Below, piece by piece: positions 24,767-35,200 of a stretch of 64,000 nt of DNA; the first letter of the stretch is position 1; the number at the start of each line of letters is the position of its first letter. The stretch spans positions 1 to 64,000 of the forward strand of contig NZ_JACOQH010000008.1 in assembly GCF_014297335.1 (NCBI RefSeq), given 5' to 3'. The position numbers and the translations under genes were made by a program. Source of the DNA: Roseburia_D yibonii (GTDB lineage: Bacteria; Bacillota; Clostridia; Lachnospirales; Lachnospiraceae). The notes beneath the pieces were generated by a model that did not search any database, was not told where the DNA came from, and saw nothing but the letters and a program-made list of their open reading frames with translations.

Positions 24767-25828
24767 CTATTTTTTCAAATATTCACGCAGAAACGACAAT
24801 AACGTATCCATCTGCGCATCCGTTCCGATCGTGATCCGCAGATACTCCCGGATACGCTCCGGTTTGTCAAAATGCCGGACAATGATCCCTTCTTTTCTGA
24901 GATCCGCAAACAGCTGTACCATCGATATTTCCGGATGTGTCACAAACAGGAAATTGCTCATGGAATCTTCAAACACAAATCCGAGTGCCTTTAATTCCAC
25001 TTTTACCCGCTCTCTCGTCGCGATCACATGCTGTACGGTCTTTTCGAAATACTCCCTGTCTTTTACCGCCGGAACTCCGAGCGCGATCGCCGGTGCGTTC
25101 ATCGTATAAGAATTAAACGAGTATTTGACATCATTTAAATACCGGATCAGCTTTTCGTTTGCCATTGCGTAACCAATACGCGCTCCTGCCATGGAACGTG
25201 ACTTTGAAAAAGTCTGTACAATGATCACATTATCATATTTTTCAATAAATGGCAATGCGGATCTTCCTCCGAAATCAATATATGCCTCATCCACAATGAC
25301 AATGACATCCTGATTGTGTTTTATGATATCCTCAATGTCCTCTAAAGACTGCAGCACACCGGTCGGCGCATTCGGGTTCGGGAATATGACACCGCCGTTG
25401 TCCCTGTAGTAATCTTCTTTGCGGATATGCAGATTTTCATCGAGCGGCTGCACTTCATACGGGATGCGCAGCATGTCTGCCCACACATCATAAAAGGAAT
25501 AGGTGATATCCGGAAACAGGATCGGCTTTTTGCTGTTGAAAAATGTCAGAAACAGCATTGCAAGCACATCATCCGAGCCGACACCGACAAAGACCTGGCT
25601 GCTCTTTAATCCGTAGTACTCCGCAAGCGCATCCACCAGCTCTTTCACTGCCGGATCCGGATACAGTTTTAATTTCTCGATATCAAATGCTTTCCATGCT
25701 TCTTCCACCCCAGGTGCCGGCGGATATGGATTTTCATTGGTGTTTAATTTGATCAGATTTTCTATTTTCGGCTGCTCGCCCGGTGTATACGGAACGACCT
25801 TCCGCACATTATCTTCCCAGCTTTTCAT
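24767..25828 (-). CDS. hisC: histidinol-phosphate aminotransferase
   Basis: PLP enzyme of histidine synthesis converting imidazole-acetol phosphate and glutamate. The 353-residue protein begins with RKVVPYTPGEQP and NLIKLNTNENPYPP, typical of HisC. It has PNPNAPTG, VDEAYIDFGG and the PLP-lysine motif TFSKSRSMAGARIGY. Length is normal. It follows a second aminotransferase by 18 bases, so the two share a transcript. No other his genes are in the window. Confidence 0.94.
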   Translation of the reverse strand: MKSWEDNVRKVVPYTPGEQPKIENLIKLNTNENPYPPAPGVEEAWKAFDIEKLKLYPDPAVKELVDALAEYYGLKSSQVFVGVGSDDVLAMLFLTFFNSKKPILFPDITYSFYDVWADMLRIPYEVQPLDENLHIRKEDYYRDNGGVIFPNPNAPTGVLQSLEDIEDIIKHNQDVIVIVDEAYIDFGGRSALPFIEKYDNVIIVQTFSKSRSMAGARIGYAMANEKLIRYLNDVKYSFNSYTMNAPAIALGVPAVKDREYFEKTVQHVIATRERVKVELKALGFVFEDSMSNFLFVTHPEISMVQLFADLRKEGIIVRHFDKPERIREYLRITIGTDAQMDTLLSFLREYLKK

Positions 25829-25846
25829 ACTTTTTTCTCCTCATTT

Positions 25847-27043
25847 TTATTTTCCACTCAACTGATACTCCTCTGCCAGCTTTTCAAACGCCGGCAGGGA
25901 ACGCTCGATCGTGTCGTAGGACACACAATAGGCGATCCGCACATAACCCGGCCAGCAGAATGCGCCGCCCTTTACAAGGATCAGATGGTATTTCTTTGCC
26001 TGTTCCACAAAACGGTCCTCGTCCTCATCCGGGGATTTCACCCACATGTAAAACGCGCCCTCCGGCTTAATGCAGGTATAGCCGTATCCGGTCAGTGCCT
26101 CGTAGAGTCTGGTACGGTTTTTATCGTAATATGCCACATCGGTCTTTTCTTCCAGGCATTCCGCCACCGCAAGCTGTATCAGAGACGGCGCGTTGACAAA
26201 ACCAAGCGTCCGGTTGGACACATTGATACCCGCGATCACAGTGTCTGCGTCTGCCACCTCATTCGGAACGACCACATAGCCGATACGCTCACCCGGAAGG
26301 GACAGTGACTTGCTGAAAGAATAACCGACGATCGTATTTTCATAATATTTTGTCAGGAAATTTTCCTTCTGTCCGTCATACACCAGTTCACGGTATGGTT
26401 CATCGGAAACCAGATAAATTTCCTTTTTATACGCTTTTTGTTTCTCTTTTAAAATGTCCGCGATCGCTTTTAAGGTCGCATCACTGTAAACCACACCGGT
26501 CGGATTGTTCGGCGTGTTGATGATGACCGCCTTGGTCTTTTCGGTAAATTTTGCCGCGAAATCGTCAAGATCCGGCTGGAATGTCTCCGGATCCGGATGT
26601 ACCGCAACGGTCTTTGCGTCAAAATTCGCCGCGTAGCTGTTGTACTCTCCGAAATACGGGGCAAATACCAAGACCTCATCCCCCGGATCCAGGATCGTCT
26701 TAAATATGATATTGAGACCGCCGGCCGCGCCGACTGTCATGATAATGTTATGGAAATCAAAATGGGTATCAAATCGATGATTTAAATTGTCCGCCACGGC
26801 CTGACGCACGTCTTCATAGCCGGAGTTGTCCATGTAGCCATGCACAAACATCGGGTCTTTCTCGTCTAAGATCCGCTTGATCGCTTCCTTTACCGCTTCC
26901 GGAGCCGGAGTCGCCGGATTTCCGAGACTGAAATCATAAACATTCTCTGCGCCGTATTTTTTTGCCATCTCTTTTCCTTCCGTAAACATGGCACGGATCA
27001 CAGAGCTTCCTTCCAGTGCTTTTTTGATTTTTTTTGATACCAT
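25847..27043 (-). CDS. class I pyridoxal-phosphate aminotransferase (aspartate type)
   Basis: A 398-residue fold-type I aminotransferase. DFSLGNPATPAPE opens the substrate region; NTPNNPTGVVY, SDEPYRELVYDG and the PLP-lysine motif SFSKSLSLPGERIGYV are clear, as is the C-terminal arginine in VRIAYC. It most resembles bacterial aspartate or alanine aminotransferases; the exact amino acid is not readable. It leads a unit with hisC and has its own promoter. Confidence 0.93.
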   Translation of the reverse strand: MVSKKIKKALEGSSVIRAMFTEGKEMAKKYGAENVYDFSLGNPATPAPEAVKEAIKRILDEKDPMFVHGYMDNSGYEDVRQAVADNLNHRFDTHFDFHNIIMTVGAAGGLNIIFKTILDPGDEVLVFAPYFGEYNSYAANFDAKTVAVHPDPETFQPDLDDFAAKFTEKTKAVIINTPNNPTGVVYSDATLKAIADILKEKQKAYKKEIYLVSDEPYRELVYDGQKENFLTKYYENTIVGYSFSKSLSLPGERIGYVVVPNEVADADTVIAGINVSNRTLGFVNAPSLIQLAVAECLEEKTDVAYYDKNRTRLYEALTGYGYTCIKPEGAFYMWVKSPDEDEDRFVEQAKKYHLILVKGGAFCWPGYVRIAYCVSYDTIERSLPAFEKLAEEYQLSGK

Positions 27044-27079
27044 TTTCTTTCCTTCTTTCTGAATAAATTTACATTTTTT

Positions 27080-27108
27080 ACTTTACTATATTTACGTGCA
27101 AAAGTCAA
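27080..27108 (-). promoter_or_regulatory. promoter of the aminotransferase-hisC unit
   Basis: Minus-strand TTGACT (27103-27108), 17-base spacer and TAAAGT (27080-27085). The -35 overlaps the T run of the galT terminator. Confidence 0.65.
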
Positions 27109-27146
27109 AAAAACAGGATTCCCGCCACTCCAAAACGGCAATCCTG
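27105..27146 (-). terminator. terminator after galT
   Basis: Arms CAGGATT (27114-27120) and AATCCTG (27140-27146) with an inner GCC/GGC pair. On the minus strand the stem is followed by seven T. Confidence 0.82.
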
Positions 27147-27182
27147 CTTTTTATCACTTTTTATCGCTTTTTCTCTGTATTT

Positions 27183-28718
27183 TTATTTCTGATTTACGGC
27201 ATCTACAAAACGGCAGAACGCGTCTCTGCCCTCTTTGGTGCATTTGTATACACCGGCATCTTTTAAGACTTCATTGAACACCAGGCCGATCTCGGTACGG
27301 ATGATCTCTGTGATGTTGCCCCGGTTTACCTCATCATATTTCGGCAGAAATTCCTCTACCCAGTCCGCATGCTTTGCGAGCGTCTCATCCGCGCGAAGAT
27401 CCTTTTTCTCAAGGATCGCGGTCTCGAGCGCTGCCATTTCATCTTTCAGACGTGCCGGCAGTACGGCAAGACCCATAACCTCGATCAGACCGATATTTTC
27501 TTTTTTGATATGATGCAGCTTTGCGTGCGGATGATATACGCCAAGCGGATGCTCCTCGGTCGTGATGTTGTTGCGCAGCACCAGATCCAGTTCGAAATTC
27601 TCTCCGCGTTTGCGCGCGATCGGTGTGATCGTGTTGTGCGGCTCTCCGTCGGTCTCCGCGAATACAAATGCCGCTTCATCCGTATAGCCACGCCATGCAA
27701 GCAGGATCTTATCCGCAAGGTCGATCAGACGATCCTTATCTTTTCCGGAAATACGGATCACGGACATCGGCCATTTTACGATGCCTGCCTTCACATCCTC
27801 GTAACCTTTAAAAGTCAGCTCTTTTTCCACCGGTGCCTTTGCCATCGCAAATTCATAATGGCCGCCCTGGAAATGGTCATGGCTTAAAATGGATCCGCCG
27901 ACGATCGGAAGGTCTGCGTTCGAACCAACAAAATAATGCGGGAACTGTGTCACGAAATCCAGAAGTTTTCCGAAAGTTGCGCGCTCAATCTTCATCGGTG
28001 TGTGTTTGGAATTGAATACGATGCAGTGCTCATTGTAATATACATACGGAGAATACTGGAAAAACCAGTCACTGTTGTTGATCGTCACCGGGATAATGCG
28101 GTGGTTCTGGCGCGCCGGATGATTGACACGTCCTGCGTAGCCCTCATTTTCCTTGCACAGCAGACATTTCGGATAACCGCTCTGCTTTGCCAGCTTCGCT
28201 GCTGCGATCGCCTTCGGATCCTTTTCCGGCTTGGATAAATTGATTGTAATGTCAAGTGTTCCAAATTCTGTATCCGCAGTCCATTTTAAATCCTTTTTGA
28301 TCCGGTATCTGCGGATGTAGTTGCTGTCACAGCTCAGTTTATAGAAGTAATCGGTCGCGTCCTGCGCAGACTGATGATGGTAGAGCCCTTTAAATTTTGT
28401 CACAACCTCGCCCGGTCTTGCGACAAGCAGTCCCATGATCTTCGTATCGAACAGATCCCGGTAAACAATACTGTTTTCTGCCATAATGCCATTCTCGTAC
28501 GCGTAATCTGTCATATCGTTTAAGATCGCTTCGAGTGCATCCTCTGCGTCTTCCTGTGTCTTTATGGTTGCCTGATGCGCTTCTGCGACTGCATCCTCTA
28601 ATTCATCCAGCCCGAAAAGCTCCAAAAGCCGGTTTATGGTATAACGTGTATCCTGCGGATCGATCAGTCCGGTCACAAGTGCATAATCTGTCAAATCCAA
28701 TATTCTTTCCTGAATCAT
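27183..28718 (-). CDS. galT: UDP-glucose--hexose-1-phosphate uridylyltransferase (type 2)
   Basis: Leloir-pathway enzyme exchanging UMP between UDP-glucose and galactose 1-phosphate. The 511-residue protein matches the firmicute GalT type 2 family: CLLCKENEGYAGRVNHPARQ, NSKHTPM, SHDHFQGGHYEF (HxHxQGG, with the histidine that carries UMP) and VYHPHAKLHHIKKENIG. The ATG at 28718 has GGAGGAAG upstream; an upstream in-frame start is not needed. It lies beside a LacI regulator and two beta-galactosidases, so it processes galactose released from lactose. No galK or galE is in the window. Confidence 0.95.
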   Translation of the reverse strand: MIQERILDLTDYALVTGLIDPQDTRYTINRLLELFGLDELEDAVAEAHQATIKTQEDAEDALEAILNDMTDYAYENGIMAENSIVYRDLFDTKIMGLLVARPGEVVTKFKGLYHHQSAQDATDYFYKLSCDSNYIRRYRIKKDLKWTADTEFGTLDITINLSKPEKDPKAIAAAKLAKQSGYPKCLLCKENEGYAGRVNHPARQNHRIIPVTINNSDWFFQYSPYVYYNEHCIVFNSKHTPMKIERATFGKLLDFVTQFPHYFVGSNADLPIVGGSILSHDHFQGGHYEFAMAKAPVEKELTFKGYEDVKAGIVKWPMSVIRISGKDKDRLIDLADKILLAWRGYTDEAAFVFAETDGEPHNTITPIARKRGENFELDLVLRNNITTEEHPLGVYHPHAKLHHIKKENIGLIEVMGLAVLPARLKDEMAALETAILEKKDLRADETLAKHADWVEEFLPKYDEVNRGNITEIIRTEIGLVFNEVLKDAGVYKCTKEGRDAFCRFVDAVNQK

Positions 28719-28792
28719 TTTTTCTTCCTCCTGCCTGTTTTTGCCATCCTCCTCCAATCCCTTCCGGATTGGCTGTTTCCTATCTGTTTTCA

Positions 28793-28820
28793 ATTATAAC
28801 AGCGTATTTTTCCTTTTCAA
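28793..28820 (-). promoter_or_regulatory. promoter of galT
   Basis: Minus-strand TTGAAA (28815-28820), 16-base spacer and perfect TATAAT (28793-28798). Confidence 0.65.
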
Positions 28821-28836
28821 CCGCTTCCCGTTATAC

Positions 28837-28865
28837 TGCAACATAGTTTTAACAACATGCAACAT
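28837..28865. repeat. direct repeats TGCAACAT upstream of the galT promoter
   Basis: Two exact copies of TGCAACAT at 28837-28844 and 28858-28865, 21 bases apart (two helix turns), just upstream of the -35. A related AACAACAT lies between them. The arrangement suits an activator such as an AraC-type protein. Confidence 0.45.
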
Positions 28866-28899
28866 TTTTACATAAATCAGGTGTAATACCGGCTCTCTT

Positions 28900-28912
28900 G
28901 CGCAATCGGTAA
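28900..28912. promoter_or_regulatory. LacI-type operator candidate upstream of galT
   Basis: GCGCAATCGGT (28900-28910) is identical to the core of the site in the GH42 promoter. The centred form CAATCGGTAA fits the half-palindrome CAAnCGnTTG used by LacI-family proteins only partly on its right side. Confidence 0.5.
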
Positions 28913-28918
28913 ACCTTT

Positions 28919-29932
28919 TTATTTGGTTGACTCGCGCAGACGCACTTCATAACCGAGCAGTGTCTTTTTCTGTACCTTCTGTCCCTCTATCATATCGAGG
29001 AGCGTCCGGCATACCAGCATTCCGAGTTCCTTTGCGTCAAAGTCCAGCGAGGTGATCGACGGATCGTGTGTCTCCAGCATGGAACTGTTATAAAACGACG
29101 CCACACGGATCTGATCCGGCACCGAGATTCCCTCTCTGCGCAGCTTGTAAAGCACTTCCATACAGATCGCGTCATCCATACAGACGATACAGTCCACCTC
29201 ACGCTTGATGATGTCATCAAGCTTTCCGTCCAGCAGCACCGGATTATCCAGGTTCATGTAGATCAGGCTCTCATCCACCGCAGTTCCGCTGTCCGCAAAC
29301 GCATCTTTAAATCCCATCAGACGGCTCTGCGTAACGACATGCTCCTCATTTCCTCCGATCAGCGCGATCTTTTTCATCCGCTTCATCAAAAGGATCGATG
29401 TGAGCTCCCGGCATGCGGCGCGGTGATCGTTATCCACCTGGACCACGCCTTTATAGTTGGAAGATCCCGTAACCACAAACGGGATATTTTTCTTCTGTAA
29501 GTATTCTACCTGCACGTCATTCATAAAGCTGCGCAACAGGATCACACCATCTACCTTGCGGTTGTGCACGATCCGCTCTAACTTTGTGACATCCGCGTTA
29601 TTACAGACGGTGAGCAGCATATCATAATCAAAGGAAGACGCGATCTCCTGTATCCCCATGATACAGTTCTGAAAAAACGGCAGATCGATCAGCTCGTAAT
29701 CTCCCGGCATGACCACTGCAAGGTTGTAGGTCTTGTTCTGCGCAAGGCTTTTCGCGATCACATTCGGCGTATAATTGTGCGCGTCAATGTACTTTAATAC
29801 CCGCTCTCTGGTTTCACTTCCGATCCTTCCCTTTCCCGATATTGCGCGCGAAACGGTCGTTTTGGAAACACCGAGCGCGTCCGCGATGTCCGCGATCGTA
29901 AGTGTCTTATTTTCTTCCTGACTCTCTCCCAC
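28919..29932 (-). CDS. LacI-family transcriptional regulator
   Basis: A 337-residue repressor-type protein. The N-terminal helix-turn-helix TIADIADALGVSKTTVSRAISGKGRIG is at about 12-38, followed by the hinge YTPNVIAKSLA and a periplasmic-binding-like sugar domain. The start is GTG at 29932 with AAGGGGG upstream. It stands between galT and the divergent GH42 gene. Operator-like sites with the same core lie before both, so it likely represses lactose/galactose genes until the sugar binds. Confidence 0.93.
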   Translation of the reverse strand: MGESQEENKTLTIADIADALGVSKTTVSRAISGKGRIGSETRERVLKYIDAHNYTPNVIAKSLAQNKTYNLAVVMPGDYELIDLPFFQNCIMGIQEIASSFDYDMLLTVCNNADVTKLERIVHNRKVDGVILLRSFMNDVQVEYLQKKNIPFVVTGSSNYKGVVQVDNDHRAACRELTSILLMKRMKKIALIGGNEEHVVTQSRLMGFKDAFADSGTAVDESLIYMNLDNPVLLDGKLDDIIKREVDCIVCMDDAICMEVLYKLRREGISVPDQIRVASFYNSSMLETHDPSITSLDFDAKELGMLVCRTLLDMIEGQKVQKKTLLGYEVRLRESTK

Positions 29933-30001
29933 TTTTCGTTCCCCCTTAAGCTTTCAGTTTTTTCCATTTTTCAACAGATCCGCTTATTTTTTACGTTGTT
30001 C

Positions 30002-30030
30002 TTTACACTTTGTGTTCCTCATGTTATACT
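30002..30030 (+). promoter_or_regulatory. promoter of the GH42 beta-galactosidase
   Basis: TTTACA (30002-30007), 17-base spacer and TATACT (30025-30030), with a leader of about 100 bases. Confidence 0.75.
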
Positions 30031-30034
30031 TTTA

Positions 30035-30047
30035 GCGCAATCGGTTG
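30035..30047. promoter_or_regulatory. LacI-type operator at the GH42 start point
   Basis: GCGCAATCGGTTG; its CAATCGGTTG (30038-30047) matches the LacI-family palindrome CAAnCGnTTG. It lies five bases after the -10, so bound repressor would block initiation. Confidence 0.65.
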
Positions 30048-30138
30048 TTCTACTGTAAATTTAGCAGTTTTTTCAAAAAACGTCAACCAATTTGCAGGAT
30101 TTTCGTAAATTTTATTTTTTTAAGGGGGAATTTACACT

Positions 30139-32139
30139 ATGGATCATCTTTTATTCGGGGCAGCCTACTATGACGAATATATGCCCTTTGACCGCATTGA
30201 AACGGATATGCAGATGATGAAAAAGGCGAACATGAATGTGATCCGCATTGCCGAATCAACCTGGAGCACCTTAGAGCCGCAGGACGGCGTTTTTGACTTC
30301 ACGCACCTCGACCGTATGTTAGATGCCGCGGAGAAGTATGACATGCATGTCATCATCGGCACACCGACCTACGCCATTCCGTCGTGGCTTGCGAAGAAAT
30401 CCGATACCATTCTCGCTGTCACAAAGGACGGTCCGTCACTTTACGGACACCGGCAGAATATGGATATCACCGATCCGACTTATTTGAAATATGCCGAGCG
30501 CATCATACGCACGCTGATGGAGCACATCAAAGACCGCTCCTGTATCATCGGCTACCAGCTCGACAATGAAACCAAACACTACGGAACTGCCGGAAAGCAC
30601 GCCCAGGAACTGTTTGTCTCCTATCTGAAGGAGCAGTTTTCTGACCTTTCCGCTTTCAACCTGGAATTCGGTCTGGATTACTGGAGTAACCGCGTGAATG
30701 ACTGGTCCGACTTCCCGGATATCCGCGGAACGATCAACGGCTCTCTCGCTGCCGAATATGAGAAATTCAGCCGTAAGCTTGTCACGGATTTCTTAACATG
30801 GCAGTCCGATCTCGTGCGCGAATACAAAAAAGAGGATCAGTTCATCACCCAGAATTTTGACTTTGAGTGGCACGACTATTCCTATGGCTTACAGCCGGAT
30901 GTCAACCAGTTCGAGGCGGCAAAATGTATGGATATCGCAGGCTGTGATATCTATCATCCGTCCCAGGACGATCTGACCGGCGCTGAGATCAACTTCTGCG
31001 GCAGCATTGCAAGAGGTTTGAAAAAATCCAACTACCTGATCCTTGAGACCGAGGCACAGGGAAATCTGGAATGGCTCCCTTATCCGGGTCAGCTTCGCAT
31101 GCAGGCATACAGCCATCTGTCCTGCGGCGCGGACAGTGTGATGTACTGGCACTGGCATTCGATCCACAACTCACTGGAAAGTTACTGGAAAGGTGTGCTC
31201 TCACACGACTTTTCTGAAAATCCGACTTACCTTGAGGCATGCAGGCTCGGTGCCGAAATGAAAACCTACGGCTCTCATCTGCTCCACTTAAAGAAAACAA
31301 ACCGCGCGGCGATCCTCGTAAGCAACGAGGCCCTGACCGGTCTTCTCATGTTCCCGTTCAAAGGACGCGAAAACAGTTCCTACAACGATGCCGCGCGCTG
31401 GCTTGCCGATTCTTTGTACCGCTTAAACATCGAATTTGATATTTTAAATCCTGCGGATACCGATTTTTCCGGCTACGACCTGCTTGTTGTTCCGGCTCTT
31501 TATGCGGCGGAAGAATCTGTTCTTTCACGCATGAACGACTATGTCAGAAACGGCGGTCATCTGATCGTAAGCACAAGAAGCGGATTTTCCAACGAGCACC
31601 TGAAGATCTATCCGGATATGCAGCCACATGGTCTGACCGACTGCTGTGGCATGCATTACAGCCAGTTCACCGCACCAAAGAACGTTGCTTTAAAAGGAAA
31701 CGGCGCACTTTCCGGCATCACCGGAACTGCAAGGAACTGGATCGAGCTTGTGACACCGGATACCGCAGAAACACTACTCTCTTATGACCATCCTTACTGG
31801 GGTGCATATTCCGCAGTCACCTGCAACCATTACGGAAAAGGACTTGCCTGCTACATCGGATGCTTTTTCGAGGATGGCACACTCGATGCCCTGGTCGCTT
31901 TCTTCGCGAAAGAAGCTGGGCTTTCCCTCCCTGCTTTCCGTTTCCCACTTATTTTGCATGAGGGGACAAACGAAAACGGGAAAAAGATCCGGTACTTTTT
32001 CAATTATTCCGGCAGGGAAGCTTCTTTTACCTATGATGCGCCGGACGGCATCTCTCTGTTAGAGGAAAAGCCGGTCGCACAGGGAAGTCAGATCACCCTT
32101 GCGCCATGGGGCTTTAAGATCATAGAACAACAGGCTTAA
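30139..32139 (+). CDS. beta-galactosidase, glycoside hydrolase family 42
   Basis: A 666-residue cytoplasmic GH42 enzyme without signal peptide. It opens with FGAAYYDEYMP and PEDGVF-like QDGVFDF. The acid/base Glu144 lies in QLDNE and the nucleophile is near Glu303 in YLILETEAQ. The middle trimerisation domain (about 390-600) and a C-terminal beta domain complete the family layout. GH42 enzymes cleave galacto-oligosaccharides and lactose. AAGGGGG precedes the ATG. It is divergent from lacI and convergent with the GH2 gene. Confidence 0.95.
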   Translation: MDHLLFGAAYYDEYMPFDRIETDMQMMKKANMNVIRIAESTWSTLEPQDGVFDFTHLDRMLDAAEKYDMHVIIGTPTYAIPSWLAKKSDTILAVTKDGPSLYGHRQNMDITDPTYLKYAERIIRTLMEHIKDRSCIIGYQLDNETKHYGTAGKHAQELFVSYLKEQFSDLSAFNLEFGLDYWSNRVNDWSDFPDIRGTINGSLAAEYEKFSRKLVTDFLTWQSDLVREYKKEDQFITQNFDFEWHDYSYGLQPDVNQFEAAKCMDIAGCDIYHPSQDDLTGAEINFCGSIARGLKKSNYLILETEAQGNLEWLPYPGQLRMQAYSHLSCGADSVMYWHWHSIHNSLESYWKGVLSHDFSENPTYLEACRLGAEMKTYGSHLLHLKKTNRAAILVSNEALTGLLMFPFKGRENSSYNDAARWLADSLYRLNIEFDILNPADTDFSGYDLLVVPALYAAEESVLSRMNDYVRNGGHLIVSTRSGFSNEHLKIYPDMQPHGLTDCCGMHYSQFTAPKNVALKGNGALSGITGTARNWIELVTPDTAETLLSYDHPYWGAYSAVTCNHYGKGLACYIGCFFEDGTLDALVAFFAKEAGLSLPAFRFPLILHEGTNENGKKIRYFFNYSGREASFTYDAPDGISLLEEKPVAQGSQITLAPWGFKIIEQQA

Positions 32140-32179
32140 CAGAAACGGGATACGTTCCTCGTCGCCATTACAAAAATAA

Positions 32180-32230
32180 GAGCCCTGCACCGGCTGATCG
32201 TTTTCAGCCGTGCAGGAGCTCTCTTTTTTT
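32180..32230. terminator. bidirectional terminator between the two beta-galactosidases
   Basis: A long stem with arms GAGCCCTGCACCGGCTGA and TCAGCCGTGCAGGAGCTC around TCGTTT, with small bulges. Seven T follow on the plus strand. The minus side has only a short run. Confidence 0.85.
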
Positions 32231-32234
32231 CTGC

Positions 32235-35200
32235 TTAGATTCCACGGAAAGAAAATTCAAATTCCAGTTTTTCGTTTACCGGGAGCAAAAATTCTTCGTG
32301 CGTTCTCGCACCCCAGCTGTTATCCCCGGCAACACCCATCTGTGCCTTTGCCACACGGATGACCGTGTGATGTACCGGTGGAAGTTCATACGCGTGTTTC
32401 GCGTTCTCCATCTCATGCGGTGTGTATGGCAGCGCACTGAAGCTCATATTGTCTCCGGCAAAAAGCATTCCTCTTCCCTTTTTGTCTGTCACTTTTGCGT
32501 AACGGACACCGGTCTTGTTACCGCATTCCTGCGGAACCAGATATTTTGCGAGGTTATCTTTTACTTCATTACGGTAAATGCCAAGCTTTGCCCCCTGGGT
32601 ACGATCCGCGTAGGTTTCCTCCGGTCCGAGTCCGTACCATTCCACCTGATCGTAGTCCGCGTTGATCTGGAACATCACGCCAAATTCCGGCATATCGCCC
32701 AGTTCTTTCACCGGCACATACGCAAGCTTTGTTTTGATCGTACCGTCGCCAAACACCTGATAGGTCAGCTCGCAATCCGCCCGCGGTGTCGTCGGCATAT
32801 GATACGTGTAAGTGATAGAGATGCTGTCTTCCTCCTGTTTGATCACCGGCGGATGATCGTCAAACGTTCCATCCGTCTTATGTGTCAGGTACATACTGGC
32901 AAGTTTCCACTGTCCGTAACGCTGCGGCATCAGATTTCCACAATCGTTGTCGGTCGGCGCACGCCAGAAGTTCGGCATCGGGATCGCTTCGATCATCTCT
33001 TTTCCCGCATAGCGGTAGGAAACCAGTCCTCCATTCAACCCGGAAAACAGCACGTCAAAGTTCTCTCCTCGGACTCCGAGATTCAGTTTTCCGTAGATCA
33101 CTTCAACCGGCGGATTCTTCTTTTTGCACTCCTCTCCCTTTTTGCGGAAGATTTCCTGACCGAACGCAACTTCATGTCCTGCCTTCGCCCATTTTGTATC
33201 TTCTTTTAAGGTAAAGGACACCGTGACCGCATACTCACCCGGTTCTTCCGGCAGGGCAAACGGCATCGGATACTCTGCTTTGGAAAGCGGTGCGACATCG
33301 GTATCGATCGGTACTTTCTTCACAAAGTGTCCTTCTTTTTCGAGTATCACCGCACAGTCAAACTGATCTGTGTTTACAAAGAGGTTTTTGTTGGTGACCC
33401 GGATCCTGTCTTCGCCGATCGTGACACTAATATTCTGGTAATTGTATTTGACTGACGGCATCTTTGGAGACTCATCACGCTCTCCGCCATATACGATTCC
33501 GTTTCCGCTGAAATTGTAATCGGTCGGCCGTTCCATAAAGTCCCCGCCATATGCCTGGAATTCTTCCCCGTAACGGTTTTTCTTTAAAATGGACTGGTCA
33601 ATGTAATCCCAGATAAATCCGCCCTGATACAGCGGCTCCTCATCGGTCAGATCCGTATATTTAAACATGGCACCGCAGGAATTCCCCATTGCATGCGTAT
33701 ATTCGCAACAGATAAACGGTTTGCTTCTGTCTTTCTTTAAAAACTCCCTGATCGATTCCACGGACGGATACATCTGGCTTTCCATATCACTGGAATCGTT
33801 GTAGCGTCTGTCATTGAACACGCCCTCGTAATGCACCAGTCTGGTCGGATCGAGGGAACGGAATTTTTCTGACATGTCATAGATGACTTTTCCGCCGTAG
33901 GACTCATTTCCGCAGGACCAGATCAGGATCGCCGGATGATTTTTATCTCTCTGATAACAGGAGTTTACACGGTCAAGCATCATGCCTTCCCACTTCATAT
34001 TATCCCCCGGTACCACAACGCTCTTGTCCTCCAGTCCCCTTGCGACCGGATCCCATGAACCATGGGACTCCATATTATTCTCCGCGATCATGTAAAGTCC
34101 GTATGCGTCACAAAGCGCATAGATCCTGGAATCATCCGGATAATGACAGGTACGGATCGCATTGATATTGTTGCGCTTCATGGTAACGATATCTTTTACG
34201 ATCTCTTCTGTGGAAACGGCACGGCCTGTTTTGGAGCTGAACTCATGACGGTTCACGCCTTTAAAGACGATCCGCTTTCCGTTTAAACACATGATATTGT
34301 CTTTCATCTCAAAACGGCGGAACCCGACTTTCTGGCTGATACACTCTTTTGTCTCTCCGTCCTTTTTGACCTCGATCTTTAACTCATAGAGATACGGATC
34401 TTCCGCGCTCCACAGATGCGGTGCCTGAACCGAAATGGACACATGGCTGCTTTTTTCCAGCTTTACTTTCGCAGTTTTCTGTACATTTTCTCCTTCCAGA
34501 AGCGTGAGTTTGGCCACTCCGCCCTCTCCCATTGTCGTAAGATCAATGGACAGATCCGCATCCCTGTACGCGTCATCCAAAAGCGTCCGCACGCACATAT
34601 CATAAATATGGACTTCCGGTATGGTATAGAGATAAACGCTCCGATACAGCCCGGAGAAGCGGTAAAAATCCTGATCCTCGCACCAGCTGCCGGATGTCCA
34701 TTTAAACACCTGCACTGCCAGTTTGTTCTCTCCGTCTTTCACATACGGTGTCAGTTCAAATTCTGAAGGTGTAAAAGTATCCTCACTGTATCCGACAAAA
34801 TTTCCATTGAGCCAGACTGCCAGACCGCTCTCTGCGCCCTGAAAAGAGATGTAAAGCGGTTTGTCCTTCATCTGCTCCGGTACTTCAAAATATTTCACAT
34901 AGCTTGCCACCGGATTAAATCTCTGCGGGATCTCCCCCGGCATGATCGCCTCACGCCCATCCCACGGATACTGCACATTTACATACTGCGGGGAATCATA
35001 TCCTTCCATCTGTATATGAGCCGGAACACGGATGTCATCCCAGCTGTGGCAGTCCACTCCGGTCTCTTCAAATCCTTTTACGGTCTGTTCATAGTTTTTC
35101 GCGTAATGGAATTTCCAGATCCCATCCAGGGAATAGCGATAACTGCTCTTTTCTTCCTCCGATTCCTTCCAGGACGCGTATGCCACATGATCCGAATGCG

